Source: Paractinoplanes abujensis (GTDB lineage: Bacteria; Actinomycetota; Actinomycetes; Mycobacteriales; Micromonosporaceae). From it: a DNA stretch of 64,000 bases. Position 1 is the stretch's first letter; every line of letters starts with the position of its first letter. Under the pieces are notes generated by a model. That model was not told where the DNA came from. It worked only from the letters and a program-made list of their open reading frames with translations, and did not search any database. The position numbers and the translations under genes were made by a program. Location: positions 8,804,001 through 8,868,000 of the forward strand of contig NZ_JACHMF010000001.1 of NCBI RefSeq assembly GCF_014204895.1, written 5' to 3'. Shown piece after piece: positions 34,468 to 43,007 of this stretch.

Positions 34468-36084
34468 TCAGGGAAGCACCGCGGCGAGGCCGTCGGCGCG
34501 GGGGTCGCTTCCGGCGTCAAGCACACCGTGGCGCAGGCGGGACAGCTGGACGTGGCCGGCGTCGTCGTGCAGGGCCGGCACGGTCGAGATCCGCAGAGCA
34601 AAGGCGTCGGGCGCGGTCGGCACGGTCGAGGCCCGCGGAGCAAAGGCGTCGGGCGCGGTCGGCACGGTCGAGGCCCGCGGAGCAAAGGCGTCGGCGGGCA
34701 GGCCCGGCTCGAGGATCAAGTCGTCGCCGCGGACGATCCACCGTGGACGCGCCGCCAGTTCGCCGGGGTCGGGGGCCGACAGGACGTCGGGGGCCAGCTG
34801 GGCCAGGATCCACGGCTGGGCCCGGCCGCCCTGGCAGCCGAGCGCGACCACGCTCTCTCCGGTGGTGGCGATGGCCGGGCACAACGTGTGCGGCGGACGC
34901 AGGCCGGGCCGGAGGTAGGCGGGATGCGACGGGTCGAGACTGAACGAGGAGCCCCGGTTGTGCAGCACCACCCCGGTCGCCGGGTCCAGCAGGCCGGCCC
35001 CGAAGCTCTCGAAGACACTCTGGATCAGAGTGACGGCATTGCCCTCGTCGTCGACCGCTGTCACCGCCACCGTGTCACCGGCCGGCTCGGGCAGCCCCGC
35101 CGTACGGGCGTCCGGCGGATCAGCCTCCGGCGCTCGGAGAGGCGGATCAGCCTCGGGCGCTCGGAGAAGCGGATCAGCCTGCGGCCCCCGGAGAGGCGGA
35201 CCAGCCTCGGGCGCTCGGAGAAGCGGATCAGCCTCCGGCCCCCGGAGAGGCGGATCAGCCTGCGGCCCCCGGAGAAGCAGCCCGTCGAGGGAGATCGGGC
35301 CGCCGCGAGGATCGCCGAGCAGCGCGTTGCGGGCGGCCTGGGCGCGGTGGCTGTCGGCGATCAGGGCCGGCGAGCCCACGATCGCGAGGAACGTCGCGCC
35401 CTGCACCGGCGGTGGCGCGGCGTGCCAGGTGACGTCCCCGGCCACCGTACGCAGGGGGTCGCCGACCTCCGCGGCGTGCTCGGCGAAATCCGCGGCGGTC
35501 AGCGGACTGCCCAGCGCCCGCACCCCGGCCACGATCGGTCCCGTGTAGAAAGACCGCCAGTCACGCCCGATCGCGGCCAGGGTCTGCGCCAGGGCCGGCT
35601 GCACGAGCCGGGGGCGCAGCATGATCGCGGACAGTCCCGGATCGGCCCGGATGACGTCGATCCGCCTCTCCACGGCCGCCCGCAGGCCCGGGGCCAGGTC
35701 GACGCCCGCGGAGGCGAGCCGCACCGCGAAGGCCAGCAGGCGGTCGAGGGGGAGGCGGGCCCCGAGTTCGTGCACGGCGGCCCACCCCGCGACCACGCCG
35801 GGCACGGTCACCGTCTGCGGGCCGCTCTGCGGCATCGTGTCGCCCAGGGCCGTCACGTCGACCGCGCGCGCCGCCGCGCCGATGGAGAGGACCGCCCGTA
35901 CGGGGGAACGGGCCGGACGCACCATGGCGACCAGGTCGCCGCCCACCGAGCACTGGTGGGGGTAGGCGACCGTCAGGGCCGCGGCCGCCGCCAGGGCCGC
36001 GTCGAAGGCGTTGCCCCCGGCCGCGACCACCTCGCGTGCGGCGTCGACGGCGGCCGGGTGGGGCGCGGCGATCGCGACAGGCAT
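34468..36084 (-). CDS. Gamma-glutamyltransferase family protein with repeat insertions
   Basis: 538 residues from ATG 36084. The large-subunit part has AAREVVAAGGNAFDAALAAAAALTVAYPHQCSVGGDLVAMV, typical of the Ntn-hydrolase GGT family. The autocatalytic nucleophile should be Thr338 in AGDTVAVTAVDDEGNAVTLIQSV. Six 9-residue repeats (LLRAPEADP type, about residues 269-323) end 15 residues before it, so they would form the tail of the processed large subunit. Three 14-residue repeats (DAFAPRASTVPTAP) lie near the C-terminus. No signal peptide, so it is cytosolic or a divergent acylase. Enzymes of this family transfer or hydrolyse gamma-glutamyl groups, or act as acylases. Confidence 0.85.
   Translation of the reverse strand: MPVAIAAPHPAAVDAAREVVAAGGNAFDAALAAAAALTVAYPHQCSVGGDLVAMVRPARSPVRAVLSIGAAARAVDVTALGDTMPQSGPQTVTVPGVVAGWAAVHELGARLPLDRLLAFAVRLASAGVDLAPGLRAAVERRIDVIRADPGLSAIMLRPRLVQPALAQTLAAIGRDWRSFYTGPIVAGVRALGSPLTAADFAEHAAEVGDPLRTVAGDVTWHAAPPPVQGATFLAIVGSPALIADSHRAQAARNALLGDPRGGPISLDGLLLRGPQADPPLRGPEADPLLRAPEAGPPLRGPQADPLLRAPEADPPLRAPEADPPDARTAGLPEPAGDTVAVTAVDDEGNAVTLIQSVFESFGAGLLDPATGVVLHNRGSSFSLDPSHPAYLRPGLRPPHTLCPAIATTGESVVALGCQGGRAQPWILAQLAPDVLSAPDPGELAARPRWIVRGDDLILEPGLPADAFAPRASTVPTAPDAFAPRASTVPTAPDAFALRISTVPALHDDAGHVQLSRLRHGVLDAGSDPRADGLAAVLP
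34579..34692 (-). repeat. Three 42-nt in-frame repeats near the GGT C-terminus
   Basis: Nearly identical copies encode DAFAPRASTVPTAP; the third copy has diverged (DAFALRISTVPALH). They sit in the small-subunit half, close to the end of the protein. Confidence 0.85.
35114..35280 (-). repeat. Six 27-nt in-frame repeats beside the GGT cleavage site
   Basis: Units encode (L/P)LR(G/A)P(E/Q)ADP. They fall where GGT precursors carry a mobile linker that is cut free at maturation, so length change may be tolerated there. Confidence 0.88.
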
Positions 36085-36120
36085 ACCGGCGACCCTACGA
36101 CCGAACCGGTCCGCGCGCGC

Positions 36121-36179
36121 GGGGGCAAGAGCGGCCGCCGGCGGAACCGGCCCGTGCGCCGGGGGCAAGAGCGGCCGCC
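36121..36179. repeat. Two 19-bp direct repeats, 40 bp apart, in the divergent GGT/T7SS-like gap
   Basis: GGGGGCAAGAGCGGCCGCC occurs at 36121-36139 and 36161-36179 with similar flanks (GCRGAACCRRCC). The copies lie between the GGT start and the rightward secretion-like pair and could be a binding site or a slipped duplication. Confidence 0.7.
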
Positions 36180-36273
36180 TGCAGAACCAACCGGCGCGTC
36201 GGCTGAACCGGCCCGCGCGCGGGGGGCGTGTGGGGATAGCCGCAGTCGACATCAACGGAACGGTGGTTGATCG

Positions 36274-36591
36274 ATGGATGACATGACCAGCATCGACGCG
36301 CTGGAGGTGCGGGCGATGGGGCAGGCGGTCGACGGGGTGGGGGAGCGGCTCGTCGCCGTGGCCGGCGAGATCCGGACCTGGGAGTACGAGGGCAGGGGAG
36401 CCGTCGAGGGCGCCGTCATGTGTGACGTGATGCTGGCCGTGACCGCGCGGGCCTGGGAGGTCACAGTCGACGGGCTCGGGCAGCTGGTGCGCGAGTTCGG
36501 CCACGACCTGCGGACGGCGGCCGGGGACTTCGTCGCCGTGGACCAGGACATCGCCGAGCGTGTCCGGGGCGTCGGAAAGCCGTGGGAGTGA
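36274..36591 (+). CDS. Small helical protein, type VII secretion target-like
   Basis: 105 residues; ATG 36274 or 36283. It is almost entirely helical, with VDGVGERLVAVAGEIRTWEYEG followed by a second helix from MLAVTARAWEVTVDGLGQLVREFGHDL. That two-helix layout with a W-x-G-like turn and a length near 100 is that of WXG100 / ESX secretion-associated proteins. It precedes, by 4 bp, a protein of the kind that usually partners such small proteins. No secretion machinery is in the window. Confidence 0.6.
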   Translation: MDDMTSIDALEVRAMGQAVDGVGERLVAVAGEIRTWEYEGRGAVEGAVMCDVMLAVTARAWEVTVDGLGQLVREFGHDLRTAAGDFVAVDQDIAERVRGVGKPWE

Positions 36592-36595
36592 CTCG

Positions 36596-37480
36596 ATGAC
36601 GATCACGTTGCCGGGGCTGCTCGACGCCGACACCGGGCGCCTGCTCACCATCGCCCGCCGCTGGGACCGGCTGGCCCACGATCTCGACACGGCCGTCGAG
36701 GAACTCGGCCGGCACACCCGGGACCTGCCCCATCACTGGCCGGCGGGGCCGAGTTCACAGGCCGCGCAGGACAAGCGGGCCGACATCCGGGTGCAGGTCG
36801 GCACCGGGCACGTGCACTGCGTGACCATCGCCGAGGTCATCCGCGACTACGCCGGGTCGGTCGAGTATCACCGGCGGCTGCTGCTGGGGCTGGTGGCCGA
36901 GGCCGAGCAGCGGGGCCTGCGGATTGATCTGCGCGACGGGACGATCACCGCGCCGCTCGACCGGAGTGCCGACCAGGCCTCGTACGCGGCCCAGATCAGC
37001 GAGATCCTGGCCCGGGTCAACGAGGACGACCGGGCGACCGCGGAACGCATGCCCAGCTACACGTACCGCGACACGGTCATCCCGGACACCGACCGCCCCC
37101 GGTACGACGAGGCCGCCGTGCTCGCACTCGCGAACGCGGGCGCCGACCCGGGCCGGGTGTCGTCCTGGTGGCGGGCCCAGCATCCGCTCGTGCAGGACCG
37201 GGCGATCGTCGAGCACCCCGAGATCATCGGGGCCGCCACCGGGCTGCCCGCCAAGGACCGCGACTCCGCCAACCGCCTGCTGCTGCGCCGCGACCGGGAG
37301 GCCCTGCTCGCCTCGCGGGAGGCGCACCAGAACCGGCACGACGGCGCCCTGACCCGGGCCCAGCTCGACATCGACCGCCGTCTGGCCGCGCTCGACGACC
37401 TCGAACGCCGCGCCCGGGGCCGCCGCATCGTGACCTACACCCCCGGCGCCGAAGCCGAGTCGGAGCTGGTCAGGCGCTGA
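36596..37480 (+). CDS. Helical T7SS-associated protein resembling a DUF1023 hydrolase without its hydrolase domain
   Basis: 294 residues from ATG 36596. The segment WWRAQHPLVQDRAIVEHPEIIGAATGLPAKDRDSANRLLL (about residues 191-230) closely resembles the segment that in many actinobacterial proteins leads into an alpha/beta-hydrolase (DUF1023). Here the protein ends some 65 residues later (RRIVTYTPGAEAESELVRR) with no hydrolase domain and no nearby continuation on this strand. It could be a natural short form or a relic. The first 100 residues are helical, fitting a secretion-targeting domain. Its last 11 bp overlap the end of the convergent membrane protein gene. Confidence 0.65.
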   Translation: MTITLPGLLDADTGRLLTIARRWDRLAHDLDTAVEELGRHTRDLPHHWPAGPSSQAAQDKRADIRVQVGTGHVHCVTIAEVIRDYAGSVEYHRRLLLGLVAEAEQRGLRIDLRDGTITAPLDRSADQASYAAQISEILARVNEDDRATAERMPSYTYRDTVIPDTDRPRYDEAAVLALANAGADPGRVSSWWRAQHPLVQDRAIVEHPEIIGAATGLPAKDRDSANRLLLRRDREALLASREAHQNRHDGALTRAQLDIDRRLAALDDLERRARGRRIVTYTPGAEAESELVRR

Positions 37481-38117
37481 ATCCCCCGGTCAGCGTGACC
37501 CCGCCGGCGACGATCGTGAAGGCGTCGCCGGTGAGGGCGCGCGGCTCGATGGCGTGGTTGAACTGGGCCGCGAACACGTAGGAGCCGGGGGCGAGGGTGC
37601 CGCCCGGCTTCAACGTGAAGCGGTAGATCAGCGCTTTCTGCTCCACGGCGATCGACGCGCTGACCATCTCGGCCGGGATCGACGTCCAGCGCCCGGTGTC
37701 GGCCACCTGTTCCGAGCGGGCGATCCTGATCGTCACGTCGAGCCGCCTGATCTCCCCGTCCGTGTGCAGCGTGACCTGCTGCTGCGACCAGCTGGCAAAC
37801 GAGTGCGCGTCGCGCTTCCCCACGGCTGACAGACCTTTTCCCCGTACGGGGGAAGGGGTTGAGAACCTGAGGGTGGGAACGGGGGACGCGGCGATGGGGG
37901 GCCGCGGATCGGGCGCGTCGGCCCGGCGCACCCCGGCCACGACGGTAGCCACCACCACGACGACGGCCAACGCGGCCGCAGCCGGACGCAACACGCGGGG
38001 GAAGCGGGAAGCCGGCCGCCCGCGCTCGATGCGCTCCAGCATGGCTTCCCGGTCCGGCGTGTGCCGATCGGCTTCCGCGCGCAGCACGCCGCGCAGGTGA
38101 TCGTCATCCAGCGGCAT
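37470..38117 (-). CDS. Membrane-anchored partner of the SigE-family sigma factor (putative anti-sigma-type protein)
   Basis: 215 residues. The cytosolic N-terminus (MPLDDDHLRGVLRAEADRHTPDREAMLERIERG) is followed by one membrane helix at about 44-62 (AAAALAVVVVVATVVAGV) and an extracytoplasmic beta-rich domain of 140 residues. This is a common layout for proteins encoded after SigE-family factors in Micromonosporaceae. The start overlaps the end of the sigma gene by 14 bp, so they are translationally coupled. No zinc anti-sigma motif (HxxxCxxC) is present, so an anti-sigma role is inferred from context only. Confidence 0.7.
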   Translation of the reverse strand: MPLDDDHLRGVLRAEADRHTPDREAMLERIERGRPASRFPRVLRPAAAALAVVVVVATVVAGVRRADAPDPRPPIAASPVPTLRFSTPSPVRGKGLSAVGKRDAHSFASWSQQQVTLHTDGEIRRLDVTIRIARSEQVADTGRWTSIPAEMVSASIAVEQKALIYRFTLKPGGTLAPGSYVFAAQFNHAIEPRALTGDAFTIVAGGVTLTGGFSA

Positions 38118-38622
38118 CCGACCTCTTCCCTGTCGCCATCGGTAGGTCCTTCAGATACGTGCTGAGCTGGGCCGCGCCGCGGGAGGTCTGGCTCTTCACA
38201 GCGCCCACGGAGATGCCCAGGATCTCGGCCACCTCGCGCTCCGGCACGTCGAAGGCGTACCGCAGGACCACGCACTCCCGCCGGCGCGGCGGCAACCGGC
38301 GCAGCGCCGCCCGCACGTCGAGCACCGTGTCCGGGTCGGGTTCGCCGCCCCCGCGGCGCACCAGGGTCAACCCGAGCAGACCGGCCCGTTCCCGCACCCG
38401 CCGCTTGATCCACTGACGGGCCAGGTTGGTCACGATCCCCCGGGCGTACGCGACGGGGTTGCCGGCCGCCGCCACCCGGTCCCAGTGCCGCCAGATCTCC
38501 ACGAAGGCGTCCGCCGCCAGGTCGTCGGCCGCCCCCGGCTCACCGGTGAGCAGGTAGGCCAGGCGGGACAGGTCGGCGTGATGCGCTTCGAAGAGTCGCT
38601 GGGCGTCCGCGGGATCGGTCAC
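38104..38622 (-). CDS. SigE-family ECF RNA polymerase sigma factor
   Basis: 172 residues from GTG 38622. Region 2 is LFEAHHADLSRLAYLLTGEPGAADDLAADAFVEIWRHW and region 4 is LRRLPPRRRECVVLRYAFDVPEREVAEILGISVGAVKSQTSRG, both typical of the SigE subfamily of actinobacterial ECF factors. The gene diverges from thrS across 140 bp, and its coupled downstream gene encodes a membrane protein likely to control it. Confidence 0.92.
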   Translation of the reverse strand: MTDPADAQRLFEAHHADLSRLAYLLTGEPGAADDLAADAFVEIWRHWDRVAAAGNPVAYARGIVTNLARQWIKRRVRERAGLLGLTLVRRGGGEPDPDTVLDVRAALRRLPPRRRECVVLRYAFDVPEREVAEILGISVGAVKSQTSRGAAQLSTYLKDLPMATGKRSDAAG

Positions 38623-38762
38623 ACGGTCCTTTCCGAACAGCCGGAGTCACTCACCTGTTAGTGGAGTACGAGCCGAGAAAGGTTGCTCGTTCATCGCGGG
38701 AATTTCCGGGCGACTAGCATCGTCAAGGTTCCCGCGACTTTTCATTGCTGAAGGAGATCACC

Positions 38763-40763
38763 GTGTCCGCACCCCGTACCCCCGCTGTGGCCGACCCTCT
38801 AGTCGTCCCGGCCGGGACTACGGCCGCCGATGCGGTGGCCGCAGCCGGCCTCCCCACGTCGGGCCCCAAGGCGGTCGTGGTCGTGCGCGACGCCGCCGGC
38901 CGCCTGCGCGACCTGGACTGGCGGCCCGAGCTCGACACCGACGTGACCCCGGTCGCGATCGACGAGCCGGACGGACTCGATGTGCTGCGCCACTCGGCCG
39001 CGCACGTGCTGGCCCAGGCCGTGCAGGACGTCTTCCCCGAGGCCAAGCTGGGTATCGGCCCGCCCATCACCGACGGCTTCTACTACGACTTCGACGTGCC
39101 CAAGCCGTTCCAGCCCGAGGACCTGACGAAGCTCGAGAAGCGGATGCAGGAGATCGTCAAGGCCGGGCAGAGCTTCCGCCGCCGGGAGTACAAGTCGCTT
39201 GACGAGGCCAAGGCCGAGCTGGCCCAGGAGCCGTACAAGCTGGAGCTCGTCGACATCAAGGGCGACGTCGACGACGCCGAGCTGAGCGTGGTCGGCGCGG
39301 GCGACCTGACCCACTACGACAACCTCGACAAGGACGGCAAGCGCGTCTGGGGCGACCTGTGCCGCGGTCCGCACCTGCCCACGACCCGGCTCATCCCGGC
39401 GTTCAAGCTGATGCGTTCGGCCGCCGCGTACTGGCGCGGTTCCGAGAAGAACCCGCAGCTGCAGCGCATCTACGGCACCGCGTGGCCGTCCCGCGACGAG
39501 CTCAAGGCCTACCTGAACCGGCTGGCCGAGGCCGAGCGGCGCGACCACCGCAAGCTGGGCACCGAGCTCGACCTGTTCTCGTTCCCCGACGAGATCGGCT
39601 CCGGGCTGGTCGTCTTCCACCCCAAGGGCGGCATCATCAAGCGCGAGATGGAGGACTACGTCCGCGCCCGTCACATCGAGGAAGGCTTCCAGTACGTCGG
39701 CACGCCGCACATCAGCAAGGAGGGGCTGTTCCACACCTCCGGGCACCTGCCGTACTACAAGGACACGATGTTCCCGCCCATGGAGCTGGAGGGCGCGAAC
39801 TACTACCTCAAGGCCATGAACTGCCCCGGGCACAACCTGATCTTCCGGTCGCGCGGGCGGTCCTACCGTGAGCTGCCGCTGCGCTTCTTCGAGTTCGGCA
39901 CGGTCTACCGCTACGAGAAGTCGGGCGTGGTGCACGGCCTGACCCGGGTACGGGGTCTGACCCAGGACGACTCCCACTCGTACGTGACGGCCGAGCAGGC
40001 CCCGGGCGAGATCAAGCACCTGCTCGCCTTCGTCCGCTCGCTGCTCGACGACTTCGGCCTGGACGACTACTACCTGGAGCTGTCGACCCGCGACCCGAAG
40101 AGCGACAAGTTCATCGGCACGGACGAGCAGTGGGAGGTGGCGACCAAGGTGCTGGAGGACGCGGCCACCGAGTCCGGCCTCGACCTGGTGCTCGACCCGG
40201 GTGGTGCGGCGTTCTACGGTCCCAAGATCAGCGTGCAGGCCAAGGATGCGATCGGCCGGACGTGGCAGATGTCGACCATCCAGTACGACTTCAACCAGCC
40301 GGCCCGCTTCGGGCTGGAGTTCCAGGCGGCCGACGGCACCCGCCAGGAGCCGGTCATGATCCACTCGGCCAAGTTCGGGTCGATCGAGCGGTTCTTCGGC
40401 GTGCTGGTCGAGCACTACGCGGGCGCGTTCCCGGCCTGGCTGGCGCCCGTGCAGGTGGTGGGCATCCCGATCCGCGACGACCACGCCGACTATCTGGCCG
40501 AGTTCGTGGCCAAGCTGCGGGCGGCGGGGATCCGGGCCGAGGTCGACTACTCCTCCGACCGGATGCAGAAGAAGATCCGTACGGCGCAGCAGCAGAAGAT
40601 CCCGTTCATGGCGATCGCCGGCGACGACGACGTCAACGGGGGCACGGTCAGCTTCCGCTATCGCGACGGGTCGCAGCGCAACGGGGTCTCGCTGGACGAG
40701 GCCGTGGCCCACGTCGCCGAGATCGTCAAATCCCGTACGAACGTGAGCCCGTCGGCGGCCTGA
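38763..40763 (+). CDS. thrS: Threonyl-tRNA synthetase
   Basis: 666 residues from GTG 38763, which has AAGGAG six bases upstream; a TTG at 38745 in the same frame lacks one. The N-terminal TGS domain covers residues 1-65. The editing domain has [12 protein letters not shown] with its zinc-site-like histidines and CRGPHLPTT. The class II core has motif 2 in [21 protein letters not shown] and motif 3 in [17 protein letters not shown], and the anticodon-binding domain closes the protein. It charges tRNA-Thr. The 140-bp upstream gap is too short for a T-box leader and shows none. Confidence 0.97.
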   Translation: MSAPRTPAVADPLVVPAGTTAADAVAAAGLPTSGPKAVVVVRDAAGRLRDLDWRPELDTDVTPVAIDEPDGLDVLRHSAAHVLAQAVQDVFPEAKLGIGPPITDGFYYDFDVPKPFQPEDLTKLEKRMQEIVKAGQSFRRREYKSLDEAKAELAQEPYKLELVDIKGDVDDAELSVVGAGDLTHYDNLDKDGKRVWGDLCRGPHLPTTRLIPAFKLMRSAAAYWRGSEKNPQLQRIYGTAWPSRDELKAYLNRLAEAERRDHRKLGTELDLFSFPDEIGSGLVVFHPKGGIIKREMEDYVRARHIEEGFQYVGTPHISKEGLFHTSGHLPYYKDTMFPPMELEGANYYLKAMNCPGHNLIFRSRGRSYRELPLRFFEFGTVYRYEKSGVVHGLTRVRGLTQDDSHSYVTAEQAPGEIKHLLAFVRSLLDDFGLDDYYLELSTRDPKSDKFIGTDEQWEVATKVLEDAATESGLDLVLDPGGAAFYGPKISVQAKDAIGRTWQMSTIQYDFNQPARFGLEFQAADGTRQEPVMIHSAKFGSIERFFGVLVEHYAGAFPAWLAPVQVVGIPIRDDHADYLAEFVAKLRAAGIRAEVDYSSDRMQKKIRTAQQQKIPFMAIAGDDDVNGGTVSFRYRDGSQRNGVSLDEAVAHVAEIVKSRTNVSPSAA

Positions 40764-40779
40764 CGGTTCCCGCGCTCTC

Positions 40780-42204
40780 CTACGCGGCGGCTTCCTCGAG
40801 CACTGCTTCGGCGCGCTCGGGGGAGCCCTCGGCCAGGCCACGGTTGATCGTGCCGCGCGAGGCCAGCCACATGCCCGCGCCGGCCACGAAGACCAGGCAC
40901 TCGGTGACGGTCAGGGCCCAGATGATGCCGGGCAGGCCGTACCAGAGGTTGCCCAGCAGCACGATCGGGATGAACAGCACGCCCTGGGCCATGCCCATCA
41001 CGATCGCGGGCTTGGCCAGCCCGGCCGCCTGGAACAGCGACGTGATCAGGCCGGTGAAGCCGTTGGCCACGGTCGCGACGAGCTGGGCGGCCAGGATGGT
41101 GACGCCGATAGTGAGCACGGCGTGGTCCGACGAGAACGCACCGAGCACCTGCTCGCGGAACAGGAAAACGCCGCCGCAGAAGACCAGCATGACCGCGCCG
41201 ATCGTGGCCGCGGAGGCCCGCAGAGCCGACGTGAGCCGGGCCCGGTCGCCCTTGCCGTACGTGTAGGCCAGCAGCGGCAGCACGCCCATCGTGACGCCCA
41301 TGATCAGGAACTCGGGCACCTGCGCGATGCGGACCGCGACACCCATGGCGGCGAGCGGACCATCCCCGTACGCGGAAGCCAGGTTGTTCAGGACGAGCAC
41401 CGTCACGATCATGAACGCGGACTGCAGCAGCTCGCCGACCCCGATGCCGAAGACGGGCTGGGCGACGGTCTTGTTCAGGGTGAACCAGCGGGGGGCCAGG
41501 CTGACGTGCTCACTGTTACGGGTCAGCCAGAACGCGAAGTAGCCGACCATGACGGCGTTGGCCAGGCCGGTGCCGAGCGCCGCGCCGGCCACACCCCAGT
41601 GGAGGACCAGGATGAACACGACGTCGAAGACGACGTTGGCCACCGTGGACAGGATCAGGCCGATCATCGCCTGACGGGCCGCGCCCTCGGCCCGTACGAG
41701 CTGCTCCAGGCAGAACGCGGCGGCCAGCACGGGGACGAAGGCCAGCATGACGGCCACGTACTCGCGGGTCGCGGGCACGGCGGCGGCGTCCGCGCCGAGC
41801 AGCGTCACCAGTGGGTGCAGCAGCATCAGGCCGGCCCCGGCCACGACCGCGCCGGTGATCACCGAGCCCCAGACGGCGAACGACGAGACGTGCCTGATCT
41901 CGCCCGCCTTCGCGGGGTCGTGTTCCGCTGCCCCGAGCAGGCGGGAGATGAGCGCGCCGCCGCCGACCCCGAACACGCCGCCGATCGCCATGACCAGACC
42001 GAGCAGCGGGGTGCCGAAGGTGATCGCGGCCAGCAGCGCGGTGTCGTGCTGCGAACCGACGAAACCGGCGTTGATCACGTTGTAGACGGCCCCGACGATC
42101 ATCGCGGCGGCCATGGGCACACAGAGGTGCACGAGCGCGCGCAGGATCGGGGCGGTGGAGAGGTACCAGCGGTTGCTGCCGACGGCTTCGGTGGTGGCGC
42201 TCAT
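40780..42204 (-). CDS. MATE-family efflux transporter
   Basis: 474 residues from ATG 42204 with AAGAGG upstream. About twelve membrane segments in two homologous halves; ALVHLCVPMAAAMIVGAVYNVINAGFVG and FGVGGGALISRLLGA open the first half. MATE pumps export drugs or metabolites using Na+ or H+. The closest group by eye is the NorM/DinF-like branch. A MarR-family gene lies upstream on the same strand, 329 bp away, and a 12-bp palindrome sits just before this start, so drug-responsive control is plausible. Confidence 0.92.
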   Translation of the reverse strand: MSATTEAVGSNRWYLSTAPILRALVHLCVPMAAAMIVGAVYNVINAGFVGSQHDTALLAAITFGTPLLGLVMAIGGVFGVGGGALISRLLGAAEHDPAKAGEIRHVSSFAVWGSVITGAVVAGAGLMLLHPLVTLLGADAAAVPATREYVAVMLAFVPVLAAAFCLEQLVRAEGAARQAMIGLILSTVANVVFDVVFILVLHWGVAGAALGTGLANAVMVGYFAFWLTRNSEHVSLAPRWFTLNKTVAQPVFGIGVGELLQSAFMIVTVLVLNNLASAYGDGPLAAMGVAVRIAQVPEFLIMGVTMGVLPLLAYTYGKGDRARLTSALRASAATIGAVMLVFCGGVFLFREQVLGAFSSDHAVLTIGVTILAAQLVATVANGFTGLITSLFQAAGLAKPAIVMGMAQGVLFIPIVLLGNLWYGLPGIIWALTVTECLVFVAGAGMWLASRGTINRGLAEGSPERAEAVLEEAAA

Positions 42205-42533
42205 GTGTGCCTCTTTCGGATATATCCGGGCAGCACTGAGTCGCGGATGCGGCACGGTGTGATGTCCGGAGCGGATGGGTTCGCCGGGTCTTACGGCGTG
42301 ATCCCGAGCGGGTCGGCGAGGTGCGGTGGCCGGCTCGGCGTCGGGGCGGGCGGCTGATGCTCAGCGGCGACGGTCGACGGGTTCGCGGCTTCCCGTCGGG
42401 GCGGGTGTTGCGACGGGCTGGGTGCTGTGGTCGTGATGGCGGCGCCCGTCAGCGCGGTGTGGGGCCAGGGGGTGGCGCGGGCGTGCGGGGGTGCGCGGCG
42501 GCGGTGCCGTCGCGGATGAGGTGAGTGGGGTGT
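42205..42533. other. Gap between MATE and MarR genes
   Basis: 329 bp without a supported gene. It holds the palindrome CGGATATATCCG at 42217-42228, next to the ribosome site of the MATE gene. The rest is G-rich on the plus strand with no clear hairpin or promoter that I could defend. Confidence 0.5.
42217..42228. promoter_or_regulatory. CGGATATATCCG palindrome before the MATE gene
   Basis: A perfect 12-bp palindrome and one of the few AT-centred stretches locally. It ends 13 bp upstream of the MATE start, where a bound repressor would block initiation or where a -10 element could overlap. Confidence 0.4.
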
Positions 42534-42971
42534 TTAGCGGGTGGGTCTCGGTAGTTCGGCAGTGATCTTTTCGAGGAGGGTCTGGAGGGTGGCCCGCTCG
42601 TCGTCATCGAGCGGGGCCAGGATCGTCGCGTCGGCGTCGGCCATCGCGGTCTCGAACCCGGCGATCAGCTCGGCCCCGGCCGGCGTCGCGAAGACGCGTT
42701 TGCTGCGTTCGTTGCCGGGCTCCGTGCGGCGCTCGACGAGCCCACGTCGTTCGAGCCCCTGCAGAAGGCTCGACACGCTGGCCGCGCTGGTGCGGGTGAT
42801 CTCGGCGATGTCCCGCTGGATGGCCCCGGGGTTCTGCCCCAGGTAGCCGAGCACGAAGCTCTGCTCGAAGCTGAGCTCGCGCTCCCGTACCCAGTCCTCG
42901 GCCGCCTTGCGCTGGGCCCAGCCGATCCAGCGGAGGAGCTCGAGCGAGGTGGTGAGTCTGGGTGCTTCCAT
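42534..42971 (-). CDS. MarR-family transcriptional regulator
   Basis: 145 residues from ATG 42971. The winged helix spans LSFEQSFVLGYLGQNPGAIQRDIAEITRTSAASVSSLLQGLERRGLVERRTE, with the wing GNERSKRVFATPAG. There is no ribosome site, but a promoter whose -10 lies 8 bp before the ATG suggests a leaderless mRNA. A perfect 20-bp dyad lies in that promoter spacer, so autoregulation is likely. The downstream MATE exporter is the obvious target. Confidence 0.92.
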   Translation of the reverse strand: MEAPRLTTSLELLRWIGWAQRKAAEDWVRERELSFEQSFVLGYLGQNPGAIQRDIAEITRTSAASVSSLLQGLERRGLVERRTEPGNERSKRVFATPAGAELIAGFETAMADADATILAPLDDDERATLQTLLEKITAELPRPTR

Positions 42972-42978
42972 ACTGAGA

Positions 42979-43007
42979 AAGCTAACAGTTAGAACTCTAA
43001 CTGTCAA
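42979..43007 (-). promoter_or_regulatory. Promoter with MarR operator in the spacer
   Basis: On the minus strand TTGACA (43007-43002) and TAGCTT (42984-42979) are 17 bp apart. The perfect dyad ACAGTTAGA-AC-TCTAACTGT (42985-43004, 9-2-9) fills the spacer exactly. The predicted start point is at or next to the ATG at 42971, so the transcript would be leaderless. The -35 element lies within the last codons of the upstream LuxR-type gene. Confidence 0.7.

Noticed and set aside
38623..38762. T-box leader before thrS
   Set aside because: Only 140 bp are available, with no specifier stem, no TGGNACC-like T-box bulge and no terminator.
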